Source: Pseudomonas sp. S31
GTDB lineage: Bacteria > Pseudomonadota > Gammaproteobacteria > Pseudomonadales > Pseudomonadaceae
Direction of reading: 5' to 3'
Assembly (NCBI RefSeq): GCF_016648105.1
Contig: NZ_JACVVE010000003.1
Location: 124,001 to 188,000 of the forward strand
DNA length: 64,000 nucleotides
The position numbers were made by a program, and so were the translations under genes. This document shows, piece after piece, positions 41,853 to 52,555 of the stretch. Positions within the stretch are counted from its first letter, which is position 1, and the number at the start of each line of letters is the position of its first letter. The notes below the pieces were generated by a model, which was not told where the DNA came from, ran no database searches, and saw only the letters and a list, made by a program, of their open reading frames with translations.

Positions 41853-43124
41853 TCAGGCCTCCCCGTACCGCTTGCGTGCCTCGATCGCCAACCCGCTGCC
41901 GATGCTGCCGAAGATGTTGCCCTCCACATGCCGCGCATTGGGCAGCATCGCCGCCACGCTGTTGCGCAGCGCCGGAATGCCGCTGGAACCCCCGGTGAAG
42001 AACACCGTATCCACCTGCTCCTGGCTCACACCCGCTTTGGCCAGCAGTTCGTCGACACTGCCGCGCACGCGCTCCAGCAGCCCCTCGATGGCTTCCTCGA
42101 ACAGCACCCGGGTCAGCTGCGCAGCCAGCGCAGGCTCGACCCGGCCCAGATCGATAGTGCGGCTCGGCTGTTCGGTCAGCTCGATCTTGCTGGCTTCCAC
42201 TTCCATCGCCAGCCAGTGGCCGGCGCGCTGTTCGATCAGCTTGAACAGGCGGTCGATGCCCTGGGTGTCCTCGATGTCGTAGCGCATGCTGCCCAGGGCC
42301 AACTGCGACTTCTGCCCGTACAGGGCGTTGATGGTGTGCCAGGTGGCCAGGTTCAGGTGGTAGCTGGTGGGCATCAGGGCGCCGCTTTTCATCCGGCTGC
42401 CGTAGCCGAACAGCGGCATCACGCCTTGCAGGCTCAACTGCTTGTCGAAATCGGTACCGCCGATGTGCACGCCGCCGGTGGCGAGGATGTCGCTCTGGCG
42501 CTCGGCCACCTGGTGGCGTTCGGGCGACAGGCGGATCAGGGTAAAGTCCGAGGTACCACCGCCGATATCGACGATGAGCACCAGCTCTTCACGGCTGATG
42601 CCCGACTCGTAGTCGAACGCTGCGGCAATCGGCTCGTACTGGAACGACACGTCCTTGAAGCCGATCTTGCGCGCCACCTCGGCCAGGGTATCCTCGGCCT
42701 CCTGGTCGGCGGCCGGGTCTTCGTCGACGAAGAACACCGGGCGGCCCAGCACGACCTGGTCAAAGCTGCGCTCGGCGGCGGCCTCGGCGCGCTTTTTCAG
42801 CTCGCCGATGAACATGCCCAGCAGGTCCTTGAACGGCAGGGCGCTGCCCAGCACGCTGGTGTCGTGCTTGATCAGCTTGGATCCCAGCAGGCTCTTGAGC
42901 GAGCGCATCAGGCGGCCTTCGTAGCCTTCCAGGTACTCGTGCAGGGCCAGGCGGCCATAGACGGGGCGACGCTCCTCGATGTTGAAGAAGACCACCGAGG
43001 GCAGGGTGATCTTGCCGTCCTCCAGGGCGATCAGCGATTCCACGCCCGGGCGGTGCCAGCCGACCGTGGAGTTGGAGGTGCCGAAGTCGATACCGAGGGC
43101 GCGGGCCGGGGATACGTCAGACAT
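41853..43124 (-). CDS. yegD: Hsp70-like chaperone YegD
   Basis: 423 aa, only the actin-like ATPase domain of Hsp70: phosphate 1 motif GIDFGTSNSTVGW, phosphate 2 VDIGGGTSDFTLI, and adenosine motif FFTGGSSGIPALRNSV. No substrate-binding domain, as is usual for YegD. Start MSDVSPARALGIDFGTS. Divergent from the DnaJ-type gene cbpA, which may be functionally linked. Confidence 0.9.
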   Translation of the reverse strand: MSDVSPARALGIDFGTSNSTVGWHRPGVESLIALEDGKITLPSVVFFNIEERRPVYGRLALHEYLEGYEGRLMRSLKSLLGSKLIKHDTSVLGSALPFKDLLGMFIGELKKRAEAAAERSFDQVVLGRPVFFVDEDPAADQEAEDTLAEVARKIGFKDVSFQYEPIAAAFDYESGISREELVLIVDIGGGTSDFTLIRLSPERHQVAERQSDILATGGVHIGGTDFDKQLSLQGVMPLFGYGSRMKSGALMPTSYHLNLATWHTINALYGQKSQLALGSMRYDIEDTQGIDRLFKLIEQRAGHWLAMEVEASKIELTEQPSRTIDLGRVEPALAAQLTRVLFEEAIEGLLERVRGSVDELLAKAGVSQEQVDTVFFTGGSSGIPALRNSVAAMLPNARHVEGNIFGSIGSGLAIEARKRYGEA

Positions 43125-43287
43125 GGGAACAGGCTTCCGGAGGCAAAACGGCCGCGCAGTGTATGCCAGTTGGCTACAGAATCAAGACCGGTCGTCTGCC
43201 CCAAGACAAAGCCAAGCGAACCTTGAAAGGCTATGCTTGGCCCTTATCTTCAGATGCAACACGCAAATTCACACGGGTGATCCGTAG

Positions 43288-44241
43288 ATGGACTTCAAAG
43301 ACTATTACAAGATACTTGGCGTAGAGCCCACGGCGGACGAGAAGGCGATCAAGACCGCGTACCGCAAGCTGGCGCGCAAGTATCACCCCGACGTCAGCAA
43401 GGAGCGCGACGCCGAGGAGAAATTCAAGGAGGCCAACGAGGCCTACGAAGTGCTGGGCGACGCCGAGAAGCGCGCCGAGTTCGACGAGATCCGCAAGTAC
43501 GGCGGCCAGCATGGCCGGCCGTTCCAGGCGCCACCGGGCTGGGAGAGCCGTGGCGGTGCGGGCGGCGGTTTCGAGGGCGGCGACTTCTCTGATTTCTTCA
43601 GCTCCATTTTCGGCGCACGGGGTGGCAACCCCTTCGGTGGCGCCCGGCAACAGCGCAGTGCCGGCAGGCGAGGGCAGGACGTGGAGTTGGAACTGGCGAT
43701 TTTCCTCGAAGAAACCCTGAGCAAGGAATCCAAGCAGATCAGCTTCCAGGTGCCGCAGACCAACGCCGCGGGCCAGCGTACCGGGTTCACCACCAAGACC
43801 CTGAACGTGAAGATCCCCGCCGGAGTGACCGACGGCGAACGCATCCGCCTGAAAGGCCAGGGCGCGCCGGGCGTGGGCGGCGGCGCCAATGGCGACCTGT
43901 TCCTGACCATCCGCATGGCGCCGCACCCGCTGTTCGATGTCGAAGGCCACGACCTGATCATCACCGTGCCGCTGGCGCCGTGGGAAGCGGCGCTGGGCAC
44001 CAAGGTGGCCGTGCCGACCCTGACCGGCAAGATCAACCTGACCATCCGCCCCGACAGCCAGAGCGGCCAGCGCCTGCGGGTGCCTGGCATGGGCCTGGCG
44101 AACAAGCAGGGCGAGCGCGGCAACCTCTACGCCCAGCTCAAGGTGGTGATGCCACCGGCATCCGATGCCGCGGCCCGTGAATTGTGGAGCCAGCTTTCCG
44201 AGAAGGCGGCGTTCGACCCGAGGACACAATGGAGTAAGTGA
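43288..44241 (+). CDS. cbpA: Curved DNA-binding protein CbpA (DnaJ-type cochaperone)
   Basis: 317 aa: N-terminal J domain with HPD ([20 protein letters not shown]), a Gly/Phe-rich linker ([20 protein letters not shown]), and two C-terminal beta domains ([20 protein letters not shown]). No zinc-finger domain. Acts with DnaK and binds curved DNA. Followed immediately by its modulator gene cbpM. Confidence 0.95.
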   Translation: MDFKDYYKILGVEPTADEKAIKTAYRKLARKYHPDVSKERDAEEKFKEANEAYEVLGDAEKRAEFDEIRKYGGQHGRPFQAPPGWESRGGAGGGFEGGDFSDFFSSIFGARGGNPFGGARQQRSAGRRGQDVELELAIFLEETLSKESKQISFQVPQTNAAGQRTGFTTKTLNVKIPAGVTDGERIRLKGQGAPGVGGGANGDLFLTIRMAPHPLFDVEGHDLIITVPLAPWEAALGTKVAVPTLTGKINLTIRPDSQSGQRLRVPGMGLANKQGERGNLYAQLKVVMPPASDAAARELWSQLSEKAAFDPRTQWSK

Positions 44242-44243
44242 TC

Positions 44244-44549
44244 ATGAGCAGCACCCTGATCGTTCAACTGGACATGCGTACCCTCTGCCAGGAGGCCGAC
44301 ATCACGGCCGACTGCGTGATCGAAATCGTCGAGCATGGGATTGTCGAGCCGTTGGGAAGAACGCCGGAAGACTGGCTGTTCGACGATCAGGCGCCGCTCG
44401 TGGCCAAGCGTGCGGCCAAGCTGCACCAGGAGCTGGAGCTCGAATGGGAAGGGGTGGCGCTGGCCCTGGAACTGCTGCAGGAGGTGCAGCAGTTGCGCAC
44501 CGAGAACAGCATGCTGAGGCAGCGGCTGGGGCGGTTCATCCAGATGTGA
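44244..44549 (+). CDS. cbpM: CbpM, modulator of CbpA
   Basis: 101 aa from ATG 44244 (an in-frame GTG at 44238 would overlap cbpA). Sequence MSSTLIVQLDMRTLCQEADI then IEIVEHGIVEPLGRTPEDWL, a MerR-like helical fold with a C-terminal coiled coil (LLQEVQQLRTENSMLRQRLG). CbpM binds the J domain of CbpA and inhibits it. Two bases separate the genes. Confidence 0.92.
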   Translation: MSSTLIVQLDMRTLCQEADITADCVIEIVEHGIVEPLGRTPEDWLFDDQAPLVAKRAAKLHQELELEWEGVALALELLQEVQQLRTENSMLRQRLGRFIQM

Positions 44550-44553
44550 GGTG

Positions 44554-44645
44554 GCCTGCGCGGGCCTCTTCGCGGGTAAACCCGCTCCTACAGGGTGTTG
44601 CCCTCTGTAGGAGCGGGTTTACCCGCGAAGAGGCCCGCGCAGGCG
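44554..44645. repeat. Inverted REP pair (BIME)
   Basis: Two opposed units with core CGCGGGCCTCTTCGCGGGTA and inverse, forming long complementary arms from GCCTGCGCGG to CCGCGCAGGC. Between cbpM and the convergent acetyltransferase gene. Confidence 0.85.
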
Positions 44646-44654
44646 CTAAATCCC

Positions 44655-45170
44655 TCAGCTCGGCTCCGCCCCCGGGTTCAACACCAGCTGCATGAACGTC
44701 AGGTCCAGCCACTTCCCGAACTTCACCCCCACCTGCGGCATCTGCCCGGTCACCACGAACCCCAGCCGCTCGTGCAGGCGCACCGACGCCGCATTACCGC
44801 TCTCGATAGCCGCGACCATCACGTGCTTGCCGCAGCCACGCGCACGCTCGATCAGCGCCGCCAGTAACTGTGGCCCCAGGCCCTTGCCGCGCTGGTCGCC
44901 ACGCACGTACACCGAATGCTCCACGGTCAGGCGAAAGCCCTCGAACGGCCGCCAGTCGCCGAACGAGGCATAGCCCAGCACGCCGCTGTCATCCACCGCC
45001 ACCAGGATCGGATAGCCCTGTTGGGCGCGGGCGGCGAACCAGGCCTGGCGGTTGGCCAGGTCCACCGGGGTTTCGTTCCAGATCGCGGTGGTGTTGCGCA
45101 CCGCGTCGTTGTAGATGTCGAGGATGCCCGGCACGTCGGTGGGCAAGGCATCGCGGATGTCGTGGCTCAT
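44655..45170 (-). CDS. GNAT acetyltransferase, phosphinothricin / methionine sulfoximine type
   Basis: 171 aa: MSHDIRDALPTDVPGILDIY, then the family marks NTTAIWNETPVDLANRQAWF, WRPFEGFRLTVEHSVYVRGD, acetyl-CoA motif QRGKGLGPQLL and IESGNAASVRLHERLGFVVT. Pseudomonas relatives N-acetylate L-methionine sulfoximine or phosphinothricin. Cytoplasmic. Same strand as, and 31 bases after, urtE. Confidence 0.88.
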   Translation of the reverse strand: MSHDIRDALPTDVPGILDIYNDAVRNTTAIWNETPVDLANRQAWFAARAQQGYPILVAVDDSGVLGYASFGDWRPFEGFRLTVEHSVYVRGDQRGKGLGPQLLAALIERARGCGKHVMVAAIESGNAASVRLHERLGFVVTGQMPQVGVKFGKWLDLTFMQLVLNPGAEPS

Positions 45171-45201
45171 TGCAGCGTCTCACAGGGTCGATGGATGCAG
45201 A

Positions 45202-45900
45202 TTAAATGGTTACCAGCCCGCGCACACCTTCGGCCTGCATGTTTTCACCGCGCCCACGCTGGACGATCTCGCCACGGGCCATGACCAGGTACTGGTCGGC
45301 CAGCTCCTCGGCGAAGTCGTAGAACTGCTCGACCAGCAGGATGGCCATGTCGCCGCGTTCGGCCAGGCGGCGAATGACCGCGCCGATTTCCTTGATCACC
45401 GAAGGTTGGATGCCTTCGGTGGGTTCGTCGAGGATCAGCAGCCGGGGGCGGCTGGCCAGGGCGCGACCGATGGCCAGCTGCTGCTGTTGGCCGCCGGAGA
45501 GGTCGCCGCCTCGGCGTTGTTTCATCTGTTCCAGTACCGGGAACAGTTCGTAGATGAATGCAGGTACTTCGCGTGCCTCACGGGCGGAGAAACGCGACAG
45601 GCCCATCAGCAGGTTTTCTTCCACGGTCAGGCGCGGGAAGATCTCGCGGCCCTGGGGTACGTAGGCGATGCCGGCGTGGACCCGTTGTTGCGGCTTGAGC
45701 GTGGTGATTGGCTTGCCTTCCCACTCGATGCTGCCTTCGCGAGCCGGCACCAGGCCCATCAGGCAGCGCAGCAGGGTGGTCTTGCCGACGCCGTTGCGCC
45801 CAAGCAGGCAGGTGACTTCGCCGACCTTGGCCTCGAAGGACAGGCCGCGCAGGATGTGGCTGCCGCCGTAGTATTGGTGCAGGGTGTCGATCTTGAGCAT
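45202..45900 (-). CDS. urtE: Urea ABC transporter ATPase UrtE
   Basis: 232 aa LivF-type ATPase: Walker A GRNGVGKTT, signature DLSGGQQQQLAIGRALA, Walker B LLILDEPTEGIQP. UrtE marks: MLKIDTLHQYYGGSHILRGL, and VIKEIGAVIRRLAERGDMAI. Start ATG 45900 after AGGAA. Last urt gene; separated from urtD by a REP palindrome. Confidence 0.95.
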   Translation of the reverse strand: MLKIDTLHQYYGGSHILRGLSFEAKVGEVTCLLGRNGVGKTTLLRCLMGLVPAREGSIEWEGKPITTLKPQQRVHAGIAYVPQGREIFPRLTVEENLLMGLSRFSAREAREVPAFIYELFPVLEQMKQRRGGDLSGGQQQQLAIGRALASRPRLLILDEPTEGIQPSVIKEIGAVIRRLAERGDMAILLVEQFYDFAEELADQYLVMARGEIVQRGRGENMQAEGVRGLVTI

Positions 45901-45930
45901 GTGCGTATTCCTGAAAGAAATGTGGCACCA

Positions 45931-45984
45931 GTGCCGGCCCTTTCGCGACTGTAGGAGCGGCTTTAGCCGCGAAAGGGCCGGCAC
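45931..45984. repeat. REP palindrome between urtD and urtE
   Basis: GTGCCGGCCCTTTCGCG ... CGCGAAAGGGCCGGCAC with an inner GCGGCTTTAGCCGC. It interrupts the urt operon and may alter urtE mRNA stability. Confidence 0.8.
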
Positions 45985-45996
45985 AGGTTTCCTTGT

Positions 45997-46850
<854 letters not shown>

Positions 46851-46854
<4 letters not shown>

Positions 46855-47930
46855 GGCTGGCTCCTTTTCTTCAGCAGGCCGACCACGCCCTTGGGCAGGT
46901 ACAGGGTGACGAGGATGAACAGCGCGCCGAGGAAGAACAGCCAGAACTCCGGGAAGGCCACGGTGAACCAGCTCTTCATGCCGTTGACCAGGCCGGCGCC
47001 GAGCAGTGGCCCGATCAGCGTGCCACGGCCACCCAGAGCTACCCACACGGCCGCTTCGATGGAATTGGTGGGCGACATCTCGCTGGGGTTGATGATGCCT
47101 ACCTGGGGCACGTACAGCGCCCCGGCCAGGCCGCACAGCACGGCGCTCAGCACCCACACCAGCAACTTGAAGCCGCGTGGGTCGTAGCCGCAGAACATCA
47201 GCCGGTTCTCGGCGTCGCGCACGGCGGTGAGCAGGCGCCCGAACTTGCTGGTGGTCAGGCGCCAGCACAGGTACAGGCTGGCCAGCAGCAGGCCGACGGT
47301 GAGTGTGAACAGCACCGCCCGGGTGCCCTGCGCGGCGATGTCGAAGCCGAGGATGCTGCGGAAGCTGGTGAAGCCGTTGTTGCCGCCGAAGCCGGTCTCG
47401 TTGCGGAAGAACAGCAGCATGCCGGCGAAGGTCAGGGCCTGGGTCATGATCGAGAAGTACACGCCCTTGATCCGCGACCGGAAGGCGAACCAGCCGAACA
47501 CCAGCGCCAGCAGGCCCGGTGCCAACACCGCCAGGCACAGGGCCCAGGCGAAGTGCTGGGTACCGGCCCAGTACCAGGGCAGCTCGGTCCACGACAGGAA
47601 GGTCATGAAGCTCGGCAGGCCGTCGCCTGCGGCCTGGCGCATCAGGTACATGCCCATGGCATAGCCGCCCAGGGCGAAGAACAGGCCATGGCCGAGCGAC
47701 AGCAGCCCGGCATAGCCCCAGACCAGGTCCAGGGCCAGCGCCACGATGGCGTAGCAGAGCACCTTGCCGACCAGGGTCAGGGTATAGGCCGAGACCTGCA
47801 GGGCGTGCCCGGCCGGTAGCAGCGACAGCGCCGGCAGAGCCAGCAACAGCAGGACGACGACGGCGCCGATGGCCAGCGACAGGCGCAGCCCGGCCTTTTG
47901 CGCAGCGGTGACAAGCAGTGGCTGGTTCAT
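46851..47930 (-). CDS. urtC: Urea ABC transporter permease UrtC
   Basis: 359 aa LivM-type permease with about ten TM helices: LDLVWGYAGLLSLGHGLFFA, FRSRIKGVYFSIMTQALTFA, EAA loop VRDAENRLMFCGYDPRGFKL and GGRGTLIGPLLGAGLVN. Start overlaps the urtB stop (TGATG). Forms the inner-membrane pore with UrtB. Confidence 0.95.
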
Positions 47931-49417
47931 CAGTCGATTACCCGTCCCTTGAGGGCGAACAGGCCTTGCGGGCGTTTCTGGATGAACAGAATGATCAACG
48001 CAAGGATGAGGATCTTGCCGAGCACCGCACCGATCTGCGGCTCCAGCAGCTTGTTGGCGATACCGAGGCCGAACGCGGCCCACAGGCTGCCGGCCAGTTG
48101 CCCGACACCGCCCAGCACCACGACCAGGAACGAGTCGATGATGTAGCTCTGGCCGAGGTCTGGCCCGACGTTGCCGACCTGGCTCAGGGCCACGCCGCCA
48201 AGCCCGGCGATACCCGAGCCGAGGCCAAAGGCGAGCATGTCGACGCGGCCAGTGGAGACGCCACAGCAGGCAGCCATGTTGCGGTTCTGAGTGACCGCCC
48301 GCACGTTCAGGCCCAGCCGCGTGCGGTTGAGCAGCAGCCAGGTGAGCAGCACCACGGCCAGGGCGAAGCCGATGATCACCAGGCGGTTGTAGGGCAGCAC
48401 CAGGTTGGGCAGCAGTTGCACCCCGCCGGACAGCCAGGCCGGGTTGCTCACCTCGACGTTCTGCGCGCCGAACAGCAGGCGGATGGCCTGGATCAGGATC
48501 AGGCTGATGCCCCAGGTCGCCAGCAGGGTCTCCAGTGGCCGGCCATAGAGGTGGCGAATGATGGTGCGCTCCAGCGCCATGCCGACCCCGGCGCTGACGG
48601 CGAACGCCACCGGCAGGGCGATCAGCGGGTAGAACTCGATGGCGCCAGGGGCGTAGCGCTGCACCAGCACCTGGACCATGTAGGTGCTGTAGGCACCGAG
48701 CATGAGCATTTCGCCATGGGCCATGTTGATCACCCCGAGCAGGCCGAAGGTGATGGCCAGGCCCAAGGCCGCCAGCAACAGGATCGAGCCCAGCGACAGG
48801 CCGCTGAAGGCCTGCCCGAGCAGCTCGCCGAACAGCAGCTTGCGCTTGACCTGGGCCAGGCTGGTTTCGGCGGCGTTGCGCACGTTGGCATCGGTTTCGG
48901 CGCCGTCCTGCAGCAGGGCTTCAAGGCGTGTGCGGGCCAGCGGGTCGCCGGTCTCACCGAGCAGGCGTACGGCGGCCAGGCGCACCGCAGGTTCGCTGGC
49001 GCCCAGTTGCAGGTTGGCCAGGGCCAGGCTCAGAGCAGCGTGCACCGCAGGGTCGGTTTCGCTGGCGAAGCGCCGGTCGAGGTAGGCCATCTGCGCCGGT
49101 TGCGCGCTCTTTTGCAGTTGCAGGGCAGCCGTCAGGCGGGTTGCGCTGTCGTCGCTGAGCAACTGGTGGCTGGCCAGGGCGTTGTCGATCAGGCCACGCA
49201 GGCGGTTGTTGAGGCGGACCTTGCGGGTGTCGTCTGGGGCGATGCGGCCTTGCTTCAACTCTTCGAGCAGGGCGAGCCTGGCCGGCTCTGGCTGAGCCGC
49301 CCAGTCCTGGAGCAGGTGGGCCTGCTCGGCGGGCTTGGCGGTGAGGAAGAATTCGCCTTCGCTGGCTTGGGTGGCCAGGGGTAGCAGGAGCAGTAGGGTG
49401 AGCAGGAATCTGAGCAT
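47930..49417 (-). CDS. urtB: Urea ABC transporter permease UrtB
   Basis: 495 aa. A signal sequence (MLRFLLTLLLLLPLATQAS) and a periplasmic HEAT-like helical region of about 190 residues (VRLAAVRLLGETGDPLARTR) precede the LivH-type permease core (GVINMAHGEMLMLGAYSTYM; RAVTQNRNMAACCGVSTGRV). This extended form is usual for proteobacterial UrtB. Overlaps urtC. Confidence 0.95.
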   Translation of the reverse strand: MLRFLLTLLLLLPLATQASEGEFFLTAKPAEQAHLLQDWAAQPEPARLALLEELKQGRIAPDDTRKVRLNNRLRGLIDNALASHQLLSDDSATRLTAALQLQKSAQPAQMAYLDRRFASETDPAVHAALSLALANLQLGASEPAVRLAAVRLLGETGDPLARTRLEALLQDGAETDANVRNAAETSLAQVKRKLLFGELLGQAFSGLSLGSILLLAALGLAITFGLLGVINMAHGEMLMLGAYSTYMVQVLVQRYAPGAIEFYPLIALPVAFAVSAGVGMALERTIIRHLYGRPLETLLATWGISLILIQAIRLLFGAQNVEVSNPAWLSGGVQLLPNLVLPYNRLVIIGFALAVVLLTWLLLNRTRLGLNVRAVTQNRNMAACCGVSTGRVDMLAFGLGSGIAGLGGVALSQVGNVGPDLGQSYIIDSFLVVVLGGVGQLAGSLWAAFGLGIANKLLEPQIGAVLGKILILALIILFIQKRPQGLFALKGRVID

Positions 49418-49446
49418 GCGAGCAATCCTGGAAAATCGGCGGTGGA

Positions 49447-49516
49447 TTCTTCGCGGGTAAACCCGCTCCTACACGGCCAGCGCTGCCCTGTAGGAGCGGG
49501 TTTACCCGCGAATGGC
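49447..49516. repeat. Inverted REP pair between urtA and urtB
   Basis: TTCTTCGCGGGTAAACCCGC and its inverse flank a short spacer. Located directly after urtA, where it could stabilise the urtA transcript or limit readthrough, matching the need for excess binding protein. Confidence 0.85.
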
Positions 49517-49524
49517 CCCTACAC

Positions 49525-50790
49525 TCAGTTGGCCTTCACCGCATAATCCGGCCGCTTGTCGTTGCCCGGAATGAACGGGCTCCACGGCTGCGCCCGCAGT
49601 GGCTGCTCGGTTTCCCACACCACGCTGAACTGCCCGTCGTCCTGGATCTCGCCGATCATCACCGGCTTGTGCAGGTGATGGTTGGTCTTGTCCATGGTCA
49701 GGGTGAAACCCGACGGCGCCTTGAAGGTCTGCCCGGCGAGGGCCTCGCGGACCTTGTCGACATCGGTGGACTTGGCCTTTTCCACTGCCTGCGCCCACAT
49801 GTGGATGCCGACGTAGGTGGCCTCCATCGGGTCGTTGGTCACCGCCTTGTCGGCGCCCGGGAGGTTCTTGGCCTTGGCGTAGGCCTTCCAGTCGGCGACG
49901 AACTGCTGGTTGACCGGGTTGTCCACCGATTCGAAGTAGTTCCACGCCGCCAGGTGGCCGACCAGTGGCTTGGTGTCGATGCCGCGCAGTTCCTCCTCAC
50001 CCACCGAGAAGGCCACCACCGGGACGTCGGTGGCCTTCAGGCCCTGGTTGGCCAGCTCCTTGTAGAACGGTACGTTGGAGTCGCCGTTGACGGTGGAGAT
50101 CACTGCAGTCTTGCCGCCAGCGGAGAACTTCTTGATGTTGGCGACGATGGTCTGGTAGTCGGCGTGGCCGAACGGTGTGTACACCTCCTCGATGTCCTTG
50201 TCGGCCACGCCCTTGCTATGCAGGAAGGCGCGCAGGATCTTGTTGGTGGTGCGCGGGTAGACATAATCGGTGCCCAGCAGGAAGAAGCGCTTGGCGCCAC
50301 CGCCGTCCTCGCTCATCAGGTACTCGACCGCCGGGATGGCCTGCTGGTTGGGCGCCGCGCCGGTGTAGAAGACGTTCGGCGACATTTCCTCGCCTTCATA
50401 CTGCACCGGGTAGAACAGCAGCCCATTGAGCTCCTCGAACACCGGCAGCACCGACTTGCGCGACACCGAGGTCCAGCAGCCGAACACCACGGCGACCTTG
50501 TCCTGGGTCAGCAGCTGGCGGCTCTTCTCGGCGAACAGCGGCCAGTTCGATGCCGGGTCCACCACCACCGGCTCGAGCAGCTTGCCATTGACCCCGCCCT
50601 TGGCGTTGATCTGCTCGATGGTCATCAGCGCCATGTCCTTGAGCGACGTCTCGGAAATCGCCATGGTCCCCGACAGCGAATGCAGGATGCCGACCTTGAT
50701 GGTCTCGGCGGCCTGGATGCTCCAGCTCAGGCCCATCGCTGCGATCGATGCGCTGAGGGTAAAGGCCTTGATCAGACTGCGACGCTTCAT
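49525..50790 (-). CDS. urtA: Urea ABC transporter binding protein UrtA
   Basis: 421 aa, Sec/Tat-like signal (MKRRSLIKAFTLSASIAAMG, cleavage near IQAA), then the LIVBP-type fold: ETIKVGILHSLSGTMAISET, PVQYEGEEMSPNVFYTGAAP, VGEEELRGIDTKPLVGH. First gene of urtABCDE. Operon likely under nitrogen control, but I did not find a clear NtrC/sigma54 site in the 185 bases upstream. Confidence 0.95.
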   Translation of the reverse strand: MKRRSLIKAFTLSASIAAMGLSWSIQAAETIKVGILHSLSGTMAISETSLKDMALMTIEQINAKGGVNGKLLEPVVVDPASNWPLFAEKSRQLLTQDKVAVVFGCWTSVSRKSVLPVFEELNGLLFYPVQYEGEEMSPNVFYTGAAPNQQAIPAVEYLMSEDGGGAKRFFLLGTDYVYPRTTNKILRAFLHSKGVADKDIEEVYTPFGHADYQTIVANIKKFSAGGKTAVISTVNGDSNVPFYKELANQGLKATDVPVVAFSVGEEELRGIDTKPLVGHLAAWNYFESVDNPVNQQFVADWKAYAKAKNLPGADKAVTNDPMEATYVGIHMWAQAVEKAKSTDVDKVREALAGQTFKAPSGFTLTMDKTNHHLHKPVMIGEIQDDGQFSVVWETEQPLRAQPWSPFIPGNDKRPDYAVKAN

Positions 50791-50949
50791 GTGCTCTCTC
50801 CGCTGAGTTTTTATGGTGTTGGCCAAGCGGGAGGGGCGTTGCAAGGGGTGTGCCGAGCGGCGAAATGGGCGGATTAGACGGGGTGTGCGAGGTTATAGGG
50901 CGTTGCGGCGGTCCAGGTTGGTGCCGGGAGGATGTGTATGCACAGCAAT

Positions 50950-50968
50950 GGGGCCGCGTAGCGGCCCC
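50950..50968 (-). terminator. Hairpin after cycA
   Basis: GGGGCCGC-GTA-GCGGCCCC, perfect 8-base stem nine bases downstream of the cycA stop on the minus strand. No long T run; likely terminator or transcript-end stabiliser. Confidence 0.55.
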
Positions 50969-50976
50969 CTGCTATA

Positions 50977-52383
50977 TCAGCCGTTACGCACAGCGCTGCG
51001 CGGATGGCGCTTGCTGCGCACGAACTGGTAGGTGATCGCCAGCACCACGAACCAGATCGGCGTGACCACCAGCGCCGCCCGGGTGTCGGCCTCCAGGCTC
51101 AGCAACACCAGGATGAAGGCGAAGAACACCAGGCACACATAGCACATGAAGCGCCCGCCGGGCATCTTGTAGCTCGACGCCTGGTGCAACGCAGCACGGT
51201 GCTTGCGGTAGTTCAGGTAGGACAGCAGGATCAGCGTCCAGACGAACATGAACAGCACCGCCGACACCGTGGTGACCAGGGTGAAGGCCGTGACCACGTC
51301 GGGCACCAGGTAGATCAGCACCGCGCCCAGCAGCAGGCAGGTGCAGGAGAAGTACAGGCCGTTGGCCGGCACGGCGCGGCGCGACAGGCGCTCGAAGGCG
51401 CGTGGGGCATCGCCTTCCTGGGCCAGGCCGTAGAGCATGCGGCTGGTGGAGAACACGCCGCTATTGGCCGACGACGCCGCCGAGGTCAGCACCACGAAGT
51501 TGATGATGCTCGCCGCCGCTGGCAGGCCGGCCAGCACGAACAGCTCGACGAACGGGCTCTTGCCCGGCACCACGTCGCGCCAGGGCGTCACGGCCATGAT
51601 CGCCACCAGTGCCAGCACGTAGAACACGATGATCCGGATCGGGATCGAGTTGATCGCCCGTGGCAGGGTGCGCTCGGGGTTCTTCGCTTCGGCGGCGGTG
51701 GTGCCGACCAGTTCGATGCCGACGAAGGCGAACACGGCGATCTGGAAACCGGCGAAGAAGCCCATCAGGCCGTTGGGGAACATGCCGCCGTCGTTCCACA
51801 GGTTGGCCAGTTGCGCGGTGCTGCCGCTGGGCGAGGTGAAGCCGGTGACGACCATGTACAGGCCGGTGGCGACCAGGCCGAGAATGGCGACGATCTTGAT
51901 CAGGGCGAACCAGAACTCCAGCTCGCCGAACATCTTCACCGTCACCAGGTTCAGCGACAGCAACACGGCGACGCAGGTCAGCGCCGGTATCCATTGCGGC
52001 AGGTCGGGGAACCAGAACTGCGTGTAGGCGGCGATCGCCACCACGTCGGCGATGCCGGTGACCACCCAGCAGAACCAGTAGGTCCAGCCGGTGAAGTAGC
52101 CGGCCCAGGGGCCTAGCAGGTCGGCGGAGAAATCGATGAACGACTTGTAGTTGAGGTTCGACAGCAGCAACTCGCCCATCGCTCGCATGACGAAGAACAG
52201 CATGAAGCCGATGATCATGTAGACGAAGATGATCGACGGGCCGGCCAGGCTGATGGTCTTGCCCGAGCCCATGAACAGGCCGGTGCCGATCGCGCCGCCG
52301 ATGGCGATCAACTGGATGTGGCGGTTGGTCAGGTTGCGTTGCAGATGCTGGTCATCTGGCGCAGTGGGTGACGATTGGGTCAT
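50977..52383 (-). CDS. cycA: D-serine/D-alanine/glycine transporter CycA
   Basis: 468 aa APC-superfamily permease, 12 TM. Very close to E. coli CycA in pattern: LRRNLTNRHIQLIAIGGAIG-like start (LQRNLTNRHIQLIAIGGAIG), GPWAGYFTGWTYWFCWVVTG, FVGIELVGTTAAEAKNPERT and SSANSGVFSTSRMLYGLAQE. Imports D-Ala, D-Ser, Gly by proton symport. Monocistronic. Confidence 0.93.
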   Translation of the reverse strand: MTQSSPTAPDDQHLQRNLTNRHIQLIAIGGAIGTGLFMGSGKTISLAGPSIIFVYMIIGFMLFFVMRAMGELLLSNLNYKSFIDFSADLLGPWAGYFTGWTYWFCWVVTGIADVVAIAAYTQFWFPDLPQWIPALTCVAVLLSLNLVTVKMFGELEFWFALIKIVAILGLVATGLYMVVTGFTSPSGSTAQLANLWNDGGMFPNGLMGFFAGFQIAVFAFVGIELVGTTAAEAKNPERTLPRAINSIPIRIIVFYVLALVAIMAVTPWRDVVPGKSPFVELFVLAGLPAAASIINFVVLTSAASSANSGVFSTSRMLYGLAQEGDAPRAFERLSRRAVPANGLYFSCTCLLLGAVLIYLVPDVVTAFTLVTTVSAVLFMFVWTLILLSYLNYRKHRAALHQASSYKMPGGRFMCYVCLVFFAFILVLLSLEADTRAALVVTPIWFVVLAITYQFVRSKRHPRSAVRNG

Positions 52384-52498
52384 TAGGCTGCATTCCCTTG
52401 AGAGTCAGTCTTCTTGTGTGAAATAGCCGGGTAGGCTAACACGGGCGTGCCAGATAGGGGCGCGACAGATCGACTCGACTTTTGGGTAGCAGGGTTTC

Positions 52499-52549
52499 GC
52501 CTGTGCCGGCCTCTTCGTGCCGAACCGCCGCGAAGAGGCCGGCACAGGC
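52499..52549. repeat. Long perfect inverted repeat (REP-like)
   Basis: GCCTGTGCCGGCCTCTTCG and its exact inverse, 19-base arms with a 13-base spacer, just after the PepSY gene stop region and upstream of cycA. REP-type palindrome, also able to act as a terminator for the copper cluster. Confidence 0.8.
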
Positions 52550-52555
52550 TGAAAC

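Noticed and set aside
47918..49384. 488-codon plus frame over urtB
   Set aside because: Antisense shadow of urtB with Gln/Ala/Gly-rich composition and no ribosome site.
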